Assembly (NCBI RefSeq): GCF_900747795.2
Contig: NC_041395.2
Coordinates: 33,427,632-33,491,631 of the forward strand
Direction of reading: 5' to 3'
Source of the DNA: Erpetoichthys calabaricus
Lineage: Eukaryota > Chordata > Cladistia > Polypteriformes > Polypteridae
DNA length: 64,000 bases
This document shows, in pieces, positions 45,560 to 56,759 of this stretch. A program made the position numbers and the translations under genes. The notes under the pieces are model-generated. The model had not been told where the DNA came from, ran no database searches, and was given only the letters and a program-made list of their open reading frames with translations. Each line of letters opens with the position of its first letter. Position 1 is the first letter of the stretch.

Positions 45560-48215
45560 ACTGACGTCTCCTTGTCTTGCCCTTTTAGAAACTTGGAGAC
45601 CGAGGAGAAGTCCACTAACAGGTGCAGACCATCTTTTATTCTGGCTCATGTCTTGCCACCTGTCACTCGGCATTGCAACGTTTATATGTTGTGTATCCTG
45701 CAGCACGTACTGTTCAGGTGATCCGGCTGACAATGTAGACAGCTTCACCTGCCAAAAGTGTTTAGTTAATTTAGAGTTGGTTGGGAAAATACACGAATTG
45801 GAGGACCGTGTTAGGAACCTGATAGCAAATAGGCAAACCGAAAATTGGATTGACTCTGTTTGTTTAGACATTAGTCTGAGAAGCCAAAATTTAGTCCCTT
45901 GGCACCCAGGTCACCAATTCGGACTCAGAACAGATTCTCAGCCCTCTGCAGCATGCCTGTGGATACTGAGAATAAGAAAGTGCTCATAATTACTGATTCC
46001 ATAGTGCCAAATGTTAGAATTCTAAACTATGTTAAACCAGCAGTTAATGTTAAATGCCTTGCAGGGGCCAAGATTTCTGACATAGAGGCCGCATTGGATC
46101 ATGTCACCGATGATGAAGTATCTACCTTATTGCTGCATGTCGGCACTAATGATATTTATTTACAGCAATCTGAGGTATTAAAGATGAACTTCATCTCTCT
46201 ATGCACCAACGCTAAAAGAAAATGTCAGAATTTAGTTGTATTTGGCCCCTTACCAAGATTATATAGAGGGGATGTGATTAATAGCAGATTGCCTTCCCTT
46301 CACTGCTGGCTAGAAACCGGATGTGCAAATAAAAGCATAGCCTTTGTGAACAATTGGGATGATTTTTGGGAAAGGCCTGGATTTTTCAAAATAGATAGCC
46401 TTCATCCTAACTGGAGAGGATCTTTTGTATTGTCCCAAAATATGGCAGCAAAACTGCCTGGCTGACTGATTAGAGCACCATCCAGGCCGCAGTCATGTGA
46501 TCTTGATGAAGGAAACTCCACTGTAATTATGTTGTTACATTTAAGCGCAGCATTTGACACCTTTGACCATTCTATTTTATTGCACAGGCTAGAAAATTAT
46601 GTTGGGATTACAGGTACCATGCTCACTTGGTTTAGTTCTTATTTATCAAATCGATTCCAATATGTACAGAAATGTGCTGACAGTACTCCATCATTATACA
46701 CAGAAATGAGATATGGGGTCCCACAGGGCTCAGTACTGGGACCTTTACTGTTTTCACTTTACATACTTCCACTCATATGCAGATGACCCCCAGTTATACC
46801 TTTCTTTTAGATCAAATGAAGTTTCGCCAATGTTGTCTTTAATTAGTTGTGTTAGTGAACTAAAGGAGTGGATGGATGAGAACTACCTATCTTTAAACAC
46901 CGATCAAACAGAGATGTTATTTATTTTGTGGAATGACGCGGATCACAATAATGTTTTGTCATCATTTAACTCAGTTGGAATCACTATTAATTTTACTGAT
47001 TCAGCCCGCAATCTAGGAGTTCTCTTTGACTCTAGCATGTCATTTAAAGCGCATATTACAAAGTTGTTCAAATCATGTTTCTTTCATCTTAAAAATGTTG
47101 GGAAATTAAGGTGCTTCTAAATAAACAGGATTCTGAGAAGTTCATGCATTTTTTTCTAGTAGGATTGACTACTGCAATGCAGTGTTCACTGGATGTTCAA
47201 ACTGTTCTTTATACAGCCTCCAGTTAATCAGAAATGCTGCTGCAAGAATTATTAAAAGAACAAGAAAACACGAACACAACTCCAGTTCTTAAATCCTTAC
47301 ACTGGCTCCCGGTTAAGTTTAGGGCAGATTTCAAAATCCTCCTTTTAACATATAAAGCCTTAAATGGCCAAGGTTCGGCTTACTTGTCTGAACTTATGGC
47401 TTACAAACCAGAGCGCATATTAAGATCAAGATGCCGGTCTGCCTATGATTCCAAGAATTAATAAAATAACAGTGGGAGGTCGAGCTTTTAGTTATAGGGC
47501 CCCTAAACTGTGGAGTGGTCTGACTGCTACTATAAAAGATGCCCCTTTGGTCTCTGCTTTCAAATCCCGGCTGAAGACTCACTACTTCAGTTTAGCATAT
47601 CCTGACTAGAGCTGCTGATTAACTGTACAGACTGCATCTCTGTTAGTCATTAGCACTAAAACATAAGTAACATGATAGTTATAATTTGTTACTAACCCTC
47701 ACCTATTCTGTTTCTCTTCTTGGTACTCAAATGTGGCACTTGTTGCCATGGCCCACCTGCCAGGTTTTTTTGCCTGCCTAAGATAAAGTCATCCCTGATG
47801 GAGGATCGCAGAAATCGTCGGGTAGATGGGTCCTTTCATCGGATTGGCTGGCCCAGCGCTGTCACAGCTGTGAAATGGCCAATTGGGGGTGGCTGAGGTC
47901 TCCAGGACTCTAAACAAATCCAAATCATATTGTGTGATATCATCTACTGTTATGTTTTTATTTTTATACTGTATTGTGGATTACTTGTGTTATATTCTGT
48001 GTGTTGTGTTGTATTGACCCCCTTCTTTTTGACACCCACTGCACACCCAAACTACACAGAAAGGGGTCTCTCTTTTAACTGCCTTTCCCAAGGTTTCAGA
48101 GTTTTTCCTTGTCTTCTTAGAGACTCAAGGCTGGGGGCTGTCAAGAGGCAGGGCCTGTTAAAGCCCATTGCAGCACCTCTTGTGTGATTTTGGGTTATAC
48201 AAAAATAAATTGTAT
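45560..48215 (+). mobile_element. L2 LINE with SGNH-esterase ORF1, internally deleted
   Basis: ORF1 has a Cys-rich segment (FTCQKC), a coiled-coil-like stretch (LELVGKIHELEDRVRNLIAN) and, after a frameshift near 45900, an SGNH esterase (LIITDS with catalytic Ser near 45995, LHVGTND near 46137, DSLHPNWRG near 46400). The sequence then jumps to the middle of RT (LLHLSAAFDTFDHSILLHRL, 46529). The whole endonuclease and the first RT motifs are deleted. RT continues (GVPQGSVLGPLLF, SYADDPQLY) with a shift near 46780, then LKSLHWLPVKFRADFKILL (near 47290) and the standard L2 3' UTR, ending near 48215. Non-functional. Confidence 0.88.
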
Positions 48216-48878
48216 TATATTGTATAATCCATCTATCAGTTGTGGTTCGGCAGTTTCAACACAGCATTAGTTCTCCTCTGCTCACTCTGGGGTTTAATGC
48301 ATTCTCTATCAAAACTCATTACTTCTGCAGCACAGTATATATATCCAAAGGATGCAAAAAGCTGAAGTTTCCCTTTTGCTCGAGATAAGGACTAATCTAT
48401 ATAAATTTCTACAAGCAAATTGAAAGCTTGTTGAGAATAGGGTAAGGCTTTACTGCACCACTGGTGTAATTTAGTACTGAACTGGTGGCTTCTCCTCTTG
48501 CCCTGTGAGATTCTAAACTATTTTTTCTCTCTTTTTTTTTTAACAAAAATATGATACATAAATGCAGATATACCATGTTTGATTTAAAGATGGACAGAGT
48601 ACTCATTGATCATGATTTTCTGGGTTTTTCTATATTACTGTTATTGCTTTCTCTGATTTTAACGAAATTAAGTTTTCAGGTCATTCTTTACTACCGCTGT
48701 GGGTGTATAGAAGGATGTAAACCCATTTGGTGTGAAATTTTTATTTTAACGTAATTTTTAAATTACAGTGTACCTGTTTATCTGTGGAAAGGAAATTAAA
48801 GATACTCTTTTCAACATTTAACAAAATGTTGTAATTCCCCTATTTTGTTTTGTTTTTTGACAGAAAGGTTTATGGTGA

Positions 48879-48910
48879 AGATTTCTATGAGCAAGAGGTT
48901 CCTCATGGTG
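48879..48910 (-). promoter_or_regulatory. Damaged RSS of pseudogene V5
   Basis: Heptamer CACCATG (48904-48910). The nonamer-like TAGAAATCT (48879-48887) leaves a spacer of only 16 bp, so about 7 bp are lost compared with the other segments. It is unlikely to recombine. Confidence 0.78.
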
Positions 48911-49381
48911 TCTGTAGCACAATAATATGTGGCTGTGTCTTCAGCTTTGAGGTTGTTCATGTCCAAATACAGAGTCGGTTTAGAATTGTCTCTGGAGATT
49001 GTAAATCTTCCTTGAATGCTGCTAGCATACTCTTCATCACTGCTGTCTGGGATAATGTAAGCCAGTCATTCAAGTCCTTTTCCAGGCTCTTGTTGAATCC
49101 AGCTCAAGTAGAAACCTGTAACAGTATCTCCATCACTGTCCTGTCCTGAACCTTGACAGGTCAGATGCAGAAACTGTCCTAGCTTTTTGACTTCATTACT
49201 TTTCTGGGACAAGATAATATCTAGCTGGTCACCTAAGCAAATAGACAACAAATAGTGTATAGCCAAATTATATGATAAGATTAAAAGTAATAAGTGAAAG
49301 CAAAAATGTAAATGGAATATGAAAGAAAAGTGACTTACATGATAAAAGAGTCACAAACATAGAAATATATAAAGTTTACAT
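48911..49381 (-). pseudogene. IGHV: Immunoglobulin V pseudogene V5
   Basis: The exon structure is kept: leader 49339-49381, 106-bp intron, V exon 48911-49232 (322 bp). Leader codon 2 is TAA, and in FR2 the Trp of LEWLA is TGA. The first Cys, GQDSDGDT in CDR1, [10 protein letters not shown] and TATYYC remain. The start of mature FR1 is [18 protein letters not shown], where the Leu to Gly-Gln change is atypical. The RSS is damaged too. It cannot encode a V domain. Confidence 0.92.
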
Positions 49382-49466
49382 AACTGTTATTGAAGCAAGG
49401 AAAGAAAACATGAAAGATGTAGTTGAAGTGACCTCTCAAAACTTACAATAAAAAGTAACGTGCCTT

Positions 49467-49474
49467 ATTTGCAT
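49467..49474 (-). promoter_or_regulatory. Octamer of V5
   Basis: A perfect ATGCAAAT lies 86 bp upstream of the old ATG. The TATA-like box found in V1, V2 and V4 has decayed here. Confidence 0.82.
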
Positions 49475-50900
49475 AATTATTACATCAGAAGTGTGGAGAT
49501 TATTTATAAGATGAGAATTTACATCAGAGAAGTAAAAAGATATTTAGTAAGTAAGAAGGCAGTGCATAATTAAATTATTAAAATGGCTGTCTTATGTGAA
49601 CACACATATACAGTATATTTGTGTATTTTCAACTTTCAAAGTGTTTACGATATAAGAATTCATTCATTTGTTCATATAACAAAGGGGGAAAACACAATGA
49701 AATACTGAAATATTTAAGACATTTTTGGTAATTTTCTGTTTTTCATTTTATATTTATATAATTTACATTTATTTCTCTATTTGCTTTGTCTGTATACAGT
49801 TTGGAGGAAGAGTCAAGTTTTGGAGAAATACCCACAACGGAGGAGTTCTTTTTTTGACATTTATGTTATCACGTTTTAAAATACAGATTTGTCTGAGCTT
49901 TTGGAACAATCCTCAAATGATTTTTTCCAACTTGTAAGAGCCATTTGCTAGTAACTTAAGTTACATAAATGTTTTACTAAATATTAGTGCATAAACTATG
50001 GGAGGTTCCTATAACCCCCATAAGTTGAATTGAATTGGTATATTTTAACTATTTGTAGCTTCTCTGACTAAACATTCTCAGCTGTTGATCAGCCTTGCCA
50101 TGTGTAAGGAGTAGAGGGCACATGGTTTTAAACTGTGCCTTTCATGCATGTTTTGTGTGCCAAGTAACATGAAAGACAAAGCACTTAATTATATGTGCTG
50201 CGCTGTATGTTCTGTACTATTAAAGCGTACAGAAGAAGTAAAGAATCTTTAAGTATAGAAACAACTAAAGTTTTAGAAGAAAAGCTAAGTTTAGAGAAGA
50301 TACATTTTTTCAATTTTTTTGCCTTTTATTCTACGTGTGTAACAACTTTTTTTTTATTCTTGTGTGGATTGTTTGCTTTGAATTTTCACTAAATATTTTA
50401 AAACAAACTTCTGGACTGAGATTTCTTTTGACACACGTTTTACCTGTGCTTGAACTCACCTTACACTCCTGCAGCTACACACTTCACTTCCAATATTCCT
50501 TAATTCACTTCCAATATGTACCAATAGTAAATTAGGTTGCTGTGTAAATGACTGAATAAGTAGAAAGCAGAACCAAGGAAGACAACTATTTGTTATATCG
50601 GGATCCAGATATACAGCTTACTACACATATTTCTATTGCATTTAATTCTGTTTATAATAATATCAGAGCCATAGATCTTTTACCACTGCACCCATTTATT
50701 TTCTGAGACATATTTCAATGTCAGTGTCATCTGGAAACAAAGGATATACTGGTAGCACTGAACACAAGGTAGGAATCAGCTCAGTGTGGGCAACCAGTCC
50801 ATTGCAGAGCACATTCACTCCTATATCCACTCACACTATATGTACTCAGACCAAGCAATTGTATCTGGCTGTAGGTTGAAGACTCTACCTTCCATGCCCC

Positions 50901-53400
50901 ATGACCTCCCACAGTGTGTAGAAGTAGAAAGAGAAGAGCTGTTGTACCGTTTTTCCCCAAATCGAACAAGAAAAGCAGCTGAAAAAGTTTACAGAAAAAA
51001 ATGGCACAACAAAATCAATTATGGAATCACAGAATAAAAAGCTCAGTATACAGTTAGGTCCATAAATATTTGGACAGAGACAACTTTTTTCTAATTTTGG
51101 TTCTGTACATTACATGCCTGTGCCCACCTTTGCAAAAAGGGAGACTACAGCATCATGCAGCCTCACCTTCAGAGTCCTGAAACCCACTCTGTAAATTATG
51201 CAGGTAATTATGCCAGTATTGTATGCAAGTATATTTAATTTAAAAAATGGCGATAGGCTACTTTACTTGTAAACAATACGGACTGTTAGATTTTTGAATT
51301 ACACCTTTTCAAATAAAGTTTCAAGAGCTGAACTAATCCTGCATTTTTCATTGTTTGGTAGGTTTTACTATCTACAGATGCAAAACAGGGTGTGTCATAA
51401 GTGGCCATTTCTATTGTTGTTTTTGTTTAAAAGTCACTGTCAAAAGACAGGGCTTTTTAACTCACTTACGAAAATGTCAAAAACTGGTCACACCCATGGC
51501 CGCCAGAGAAACTGCCCCTGCTGCGCCCGCCAGAGAGACTGCCCCTGGTACTTCTCCCAAAGAGACTGTGCCCTCCATAGCTACAATCAATGTCAGTTCA
51601 TCAGTGCCTGTCACTAGTTTTAGAGGATCACAAATTCTACAAAATTCAAAAGAGAAGAAGATTTTGTTGCTTTTGTAATTTGGGGCAGTACAAAAACAAA
51701 TCTCATGTTACTGTACATATAAAAAGACAACATAAATTAATATAACAGACTTCCTTTGGTTTGTATTGATTCCAGAAGGGGCATTTTTGCAGTGACAAAC
51801 TCCCACTGGACCTAGATATCCCATTCATGTTCAAAAGTGCACATAGGGAGCTAAACACGTAATCTGTGAGTCAGAGAAATAAACGAGCATCAAAATTTTC
51901 TCAAAAGAGTGGGTTCATGGGATTTGAATGCTACCATTTGGGGTCTTTGGCCTTCTCTCCAGTTACTGTTATGTCAGATATTATACTTCAGGAGGAAATA
52001 TTAATTAGAATAGTACAAACAAAATGGTTTGGTAAAGAGACAATAAAAACATGTTTACATTGTAAACAGATAGCAGAAACCATTAAGTAAAGAGATATAT
52101 TTGTGACTTGTCACAACCACGTATATCATTCAGGTCTCATTTGGGGAGGGTGGTGGTCCATTATATCAACAAACTGAATACTTGGAATAGTATTAAGGCA
52201 GGTTGTTTCTGTCAAAATGTCAATCAAAAAATGACGACTTGATCGCCCCTCCCCCTTTCCTCTGATTGGTGGATTTAAATGATGCGCCCAGCTCCCTGTC
52301 CTGTGATTGGTGAAATCAAACCTGTCCCCTCCCTAACCCCACCCAGACTCCCCCTTAATCCCACCCCACCTGCCTGATTGGTTCAGGGTTTGTGTCAAGA
52401 GTTTGATGGATGCTGTCTTTGCATTGTCGCCAGTCTGTCAACACCTGCTTGTTGGGTGGCAACCCCCTCCCTGCCCCTCCTCCTGAGGCCCTTTATATTG
52501 TGAGCTGCAAAGCTAATCGTACCCCCAAAAAGATACAGACGCCCCTAGGAAAAACCCTAGGAAACAGACTACCTTCACATTTCTACTTTCCCTTCTGTCC
52601 GGCTCTGTCGCGTAATTTGCCTCCCGCGTGGTACTCCGCCTTGTCAAAAAGCCTGAACGGGCTTCTCTCAGTGGCTTAAAACTGATTTCTTGCTTCTCCT
52701 TACCCCTCTCTCAGACATTCTCTCCTCCTGGGGAAACTGTCATCTCTGAATTGTCATGGAGGAGCACGTTTAAACTTTTGAAAAGAGACAAATGTTTGTT
52801 TGCAGTGTTTTGAATAAAGTTCCTCTCTTTTTTACAACCTCCTGTGTCTCTGTGCAAATCTGTAACCCAGATCTGTAATTGCTCTCTGTACACCACAGTT
52901 CGAGTGAAACAGCTCCCCCATCTCACAGAAAGGCGCACTGACAGCCGCTGCACGTTCATGTCTCAGTGTGTAGAGAGAGCAAACATGTTCCTACTGCTTG
53001 AACCTGGCAGGCCCTATGCGTGCATCCCGCTGCATGCTGTTGAGCCCCCGGGAGGCCCATCCTTCGCTGAGAAAACAGATGCTTGTTTTGTGGTTTTAAA
53101 CTTTTGAAGGTAAAGGATTTTAGGTATTGCATGTAAAGCACAAGATAACTAGTTTGATATAAGCCTTTTAAAAATCACACAGAGGTAAATAGTATACAGC
53201 AATTCCCTTTTAAATCACACTTGATACATATAAAAAATCATTCTAAAACAAACCCTTTTCTATCAAATACACCACAATAAATAATCAAGTACATTTATTT
53301 TCAACTGAGCTAAGGATCCACATTGTGGAAGCATTTCGCTTAACTTTCTAAAGGTGAGAGCTGTACCTAGACACAGAGTGAACAGGCACACTTGAACAGC
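50901..53400. other. Intergenic with Tc1 end and unassigned repeats
   Basis: Positions 51048-51110 (CAGTTAGGTCCATAAATATT, then TTGGACAGAGACAA) are the 5' terminal repeat of a fish Tc1 element. Positions 52690-52880 share a block, in inverted orientation, with 53930-54080. GC-rich promoter-like sequence with ATTGG boxes lies at 52250-52390. No confident gene is seen. Confidence 0.45.
51355..51678 (+). CDS. Unrecognised ORF with possible C2HC zinc finger
   Basis: A 107-codon frame contains CCFCLKVTVKRQGFLTHLRK followed by Cys, which has C-x2-C-x12-H-x3-C spacing, and then a repeated ARETAP motif. The next stretch (51700-52090) gives another short open frame. It may be an exon of a decayed transposon or a chance frame. 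I do not recognise it and there is no neighbouring support. Confidence 0.22.
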   Translation: MVGFTIYRCKTGCVISGHFYCCFCLKVTVKRQGFLTHLRKCQKLVTPMAARETAPAAPARETAPGTSPKETVPSIATINVSSSVPVTSFRGSQILQNSKEKKILLLL

Positions 53401-53403
53401 AGC

Positions 53404-53486
53404 TACCAGAAGTGGGGATTGAACCCACACGGGCATTTGTCCATTGGATATTAAATCCAACACCTTAACCACTCGGCCATTCTGGT
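53404..53486 (-). tRNA. tRNA-Leu(UAA)-like gene
   Basis: Read on the minus strand this is an 83-nt type II tRNA. The acceptor stem ACCAGAA/TTCTGGT pairs fully. The D arm is GGCCGAGTGGTTAAGG (A box). The anticodon stem TTGGA/TCCAA encloses loop TTTAATA with anticodon TAA. A variable arm and T arm GTGGG-TTCAATC-CCCAC (B box) follow, with discriminator A. One variable-arm pair is A-C. No clear TTTT terminator follows within 60 bp, so it may be a pseudogene or poorly transcribed. Confidence 0.85.
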
Positions 53487-53824
53487 GGTAGAAAAAGGCG
53501 GTTTAATCAATCTTCGCCACTCCATGAAAACTGATCATTCTTTCAGCTCTTTCAAAAACAGGTGGAGCCCCGACGCCCCCCTTCTTCACTGAGAAAAGCT
53601 TTTCTTTTACTGATACACGTACTTGGACAGCTGATATAAGAACAGGTTCACACATACCGATCTTTAACATAAGTTCATATCTTCCTGTTGTAAATGTAAA
53701 GCAGTCTTAAAACAGGGTCAAAGGGCACACAATTGCTAAAAGAAAGCACTCTCATTATTATAAATTCTGCTTTCAAAAAAATCCTGCTCTTTTCGGTATG
53801 TATGTGTATTTATATATATATACA

Positions 53825-54675
53825 CAGTAATCCCTCCTCCATCGCGGGGGTTGCGTTCCAGAACCCCCTGCGAAAGGTGAAAATCCACGAAGTAGAAACC
53901 ATGTTTATATGGTTATTTTTATATTGTCACGCTTGGGTCACAGATTTGCACAGGAACACAGGAGATTGTAGAGAGACAGGAACGTTATTCAAACACTGCA
54001 AACAAACATTTGTCTCTTTTTCAAAAGTTTAAACTGTGCTCCATGACAAGACAGAGATGACAGTTCCGTCTCACAATTAAAAGAATGCAAACATATCTTC
54101 CTCTTCAAAGGAGTGCGCGTCAGGAGCAGATCATGTCAGAGAGATAGAGAAAAGCAAACAAATCAATAGGGCTGTTTGGCTTTTAAGTATGCGAAGCACC
54201 GCGGCACAAAGCTGTTGAAGGCGGCAGCTCACACCCCCTCCGTCAGGAGGAGAGAGAGAGAGAGAAAAACAAACAATGAAAAATCAATACGTGCCCTTCG
54301 TGCTTTTAAGTATGCAAAGCACCGTGCAGCATGTCGCTTCACGAAGCAGCTGCACAGAAGGGAGCAACGTGAAGATAATCTTTCAGCATTTTTAGACGAG
54401 CGTCCATATCGTCTAGGTGTGCGAACAGCCCCCCTGATCAGAGAATGTCAGCGCAAGAGAGAGAGAGAGAAAAGTAAGTTGGGTAGCTTCTCAGCCATCT
54501 GTCAATAGCGTCCCTTGTATGAAATCAACTGGGCAAACCAACTGAGGAAGCATGTACCAGAAATTAAAAGACCCATTGTCCACAGAAATCCGCGATATTT
54601 AAATATGCTTACATATAAAATCCGCGATAGAGTGAAGCCGCGAAAGGCGAAGCGCGATATAGCAAGGGATTACTG
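53825..54675. mobile_element. Tigger-like MITE (TcMar)
   Basis: Terminal inverted repeats CAGTAATCCCT continue into ATCGCGGGGGTTGCGTTCC on the left; the right end, read inward, is CAGTAATCCCTTGCTATATC. TA flanks the right end, and the left edge is CA-shifted by two bases. ATCGCG and GCGAAAGGCGAAGCGCG motifs are typical of Tigger ends. Inside, CTTTTAAGTATGC(G/A)AAGCACCG occurs twice (near 54181 and 54303). There is no transposase. Confidence 0.78.
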
Positions 54676-54801
54676 TATATATAAGCATTCAGCCAGACAC
54701 CGACCCATTACACAACTGCCCACTTAAATTGGGTCAACGGAACACATTTTTTTTTAAGCAAAACTCTCCTTATTTTAAAGTTTGCTTTCAAAAATACACA
54801 C

Positions 54802-54804
<3 letters not shown>

Positions 54805-54853
<49 letters not shown>
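54805..54853. repeat. TA microsatellite
   Basis: A run of about 24 TA units. Confidence 0.95.
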
Positions 54854-54862
<9 letters not shown>

Positions 54863-55690
54863 GCATTCAGACCGGTCCATTACACGGCTTGCCATTAAAC
54901 TTGAAAGATGACTCTGAATCTCGTTGAAAGACAAAACGGTGCGTCTTCAATATCTTATTAGAACAATGTTTTCTATTTATTTATTTTTTATGGATAGGAT
55001 TAAATTAAATTATTGTTCATACAGTCTATTCTCCCGAGAGTCCTGGCAGTCAAGATCACGGTACGGTATATTATTGGTTATTATACACGTCAAACAAGTA
55101 TGTTTTTAAAAACATATTGCTGAATCCTTATATTTTATCCTTAGGTCAATATTTCCAATATGATTCTCCGATCTATTACTCGGAAACTGGTAAGTCCCTT
55201 TTTAAAAAATTATATCTGTTTAAAATGAGGGGCTGGGGATTTAAAATCCAAAATGATGTTGATCATAGGTTACCATTAATTATTATGCTCAGTACAATCT
55301 CTGTGTGTAGGTGCGTGAGCGCGCTTGTGTGTGTAAAATATAAGTTGTAGCAGTTTATATTTACTTCTATCTACGTGTATGATGATTAATGTACAAATAC
55401 AATATTCATATTCCTGAAGCAAGCAATATTAGTTTTTTCTGTTACCAAAACAGGCATTCCAATCAATTAGTTTTTGTCTCGACCAGGCTGTCTGTTTTTA
55501 TTTAAGTCCTTAGTTTTTATCCATCTTGGTGCAGGGATTGCGCGTGCGTTTTTTTTTTAAAGAGTACTTTGTATGCAAAGAATAAGCGATTATCTGTGTA
55601 AAGTGTTTCAGATAGTTACAAATACCAGATAATGTGCAAGAGTCTGTTTATCTATCTATCAATTATAAAAAGAGAACTTTTATATTTACA
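54854..55690. other. Intergenic, no gene recognised
   Basis: AT-rich sequence with no supported gene or element end. Confidence 0.3.
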
Positions 55691-56190
55691 CTAGTCATTT
55701 AGCCCGTTACAATAACGGGCGCTAGAACAGTAGTGCATAAACATTAGTAGGAACAATCTATATTAAATGGCAAGTGACTTTGACCTCATTCTTTTTGTTG
55801 GTCGTATTTTTCTTTCAGCCTTTCTTTTGTTGATGTTTACTTGCTGAGCTGACCGTTCTTCGTGGGCTGCCACCGTGTATTGTGTGTCTTTAATTTTCTG
55901 TGACAGTAATACCGTCTTGTAAGTCCGCTGGCTTGTACGTCCGTAATATACCTTTAATTTTCTCTGGCAGTAATACAGGCGTGTGCGTCGGTAATATGCC
56001 TTTAATCTCCTCTGACAGTAATACTGGCTTGTATGTGGCTGTAATATGCGTCACTGTATTGTGTACCTTTAATTTCCTCTCGCAGTAATACTGGTTTGTA
56101 TTTCCGTAAAATGCCTCGAACTTTCTCTGACAGTAATATCGCGCATCACACCATGCCCCGCGCATGCGCAATTCATCAGAAGACACAATT
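55691..56190 (-). mobile_element. Helitron-like element with internal repeats
   Basis: Read on the minus strand, the 3' end is a perfect hairpin (GCCCGTTATTGTAACGGGC, about 55701-55719), then TAAATGA and CTAG, followed by a T. This matches Helitron ends. Upstream, about five degenerate copies of a 48-65-bp unit (CTTTAATTT-CTCTGACAGTAATACTGG type) span about 55888-56140. The 5' end is not certain. Confidence 0.65.
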
Positions 56191-56220
56191 CGGCATGCCC
56201 TGAAAACGGTGAAGTAAAGA

Positions 56221-56740
56221 TGGGATCATTTTACGTAGATGGTTACGGCAAAATTCAGGGTGTGCCGACGGCATTTGAGTTTCCCAGCTGCTTTTATCAC
56301 GGTTGTCCAGAGTGCTACGATACATAAGCCAAAATATCCTCTCACGGGTACGTCTTATGCCGAATTATTTAAAATGTTTGACGACAAACTGTTTTGGATC
56401 ATTTGGATCGATAGTATTGTATGAATTGTTGGATCGTTTAGGACAGAGGTTTCTGTATCATGATACAGATTCCATTATCTTCACAGCATTGCCCAGACAG
56501 TACACGCCACCGCTCAGTGAGTATTTAGGTGAACTCAGCAGCGAACTAGATCCTGACGACTTCATAGAAGAATGTTTCTGGGGGTCCGAAAACATACACG
56601 TACAAAACGTTCAAAGGCAAAGTCTGTATGAAGGTGAAGGGCGTTACTCTCAATCACAAAATGGCTAGATCGGTAAACTTATACTCATTAATGGATCTAG
56701 TGCATAGTTTTGTAAGCTGCGATCTCGTGAAAGATTCATA
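56221..56740 (+). pseudogene. Fossil family-B DNA polymerase part of Polinton
   Basis: Pieces resemble the protein-primed PolB of Polintons, including the HDTDS catalytic signature. It is broken and incomplete. Confidence 0.78.
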
Positions 56741-56759
56741 AGAACAAAAAGAACCTGAC

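Larger units (their letters stand above)
48225..50900. repeat. V duplication unit, V5 copy
   Basis: This is the counterpart of 40160-42690. The left edge abuts the L2 3' end. Homology covers the 3' flank, the V gene, the promoter and about 1.4 kb of 5' flank. The spacing V4 to V5 is about 8.0 kb. Confidence 0.82.

Noticed and set aside
45899-46465. SGNH hydrolase as a host esterase gene
   Set aside because: It is followed by L2 reverse transcriptase and an L2 3' UTR; fish L2 ORF1 is known to carry this domain.
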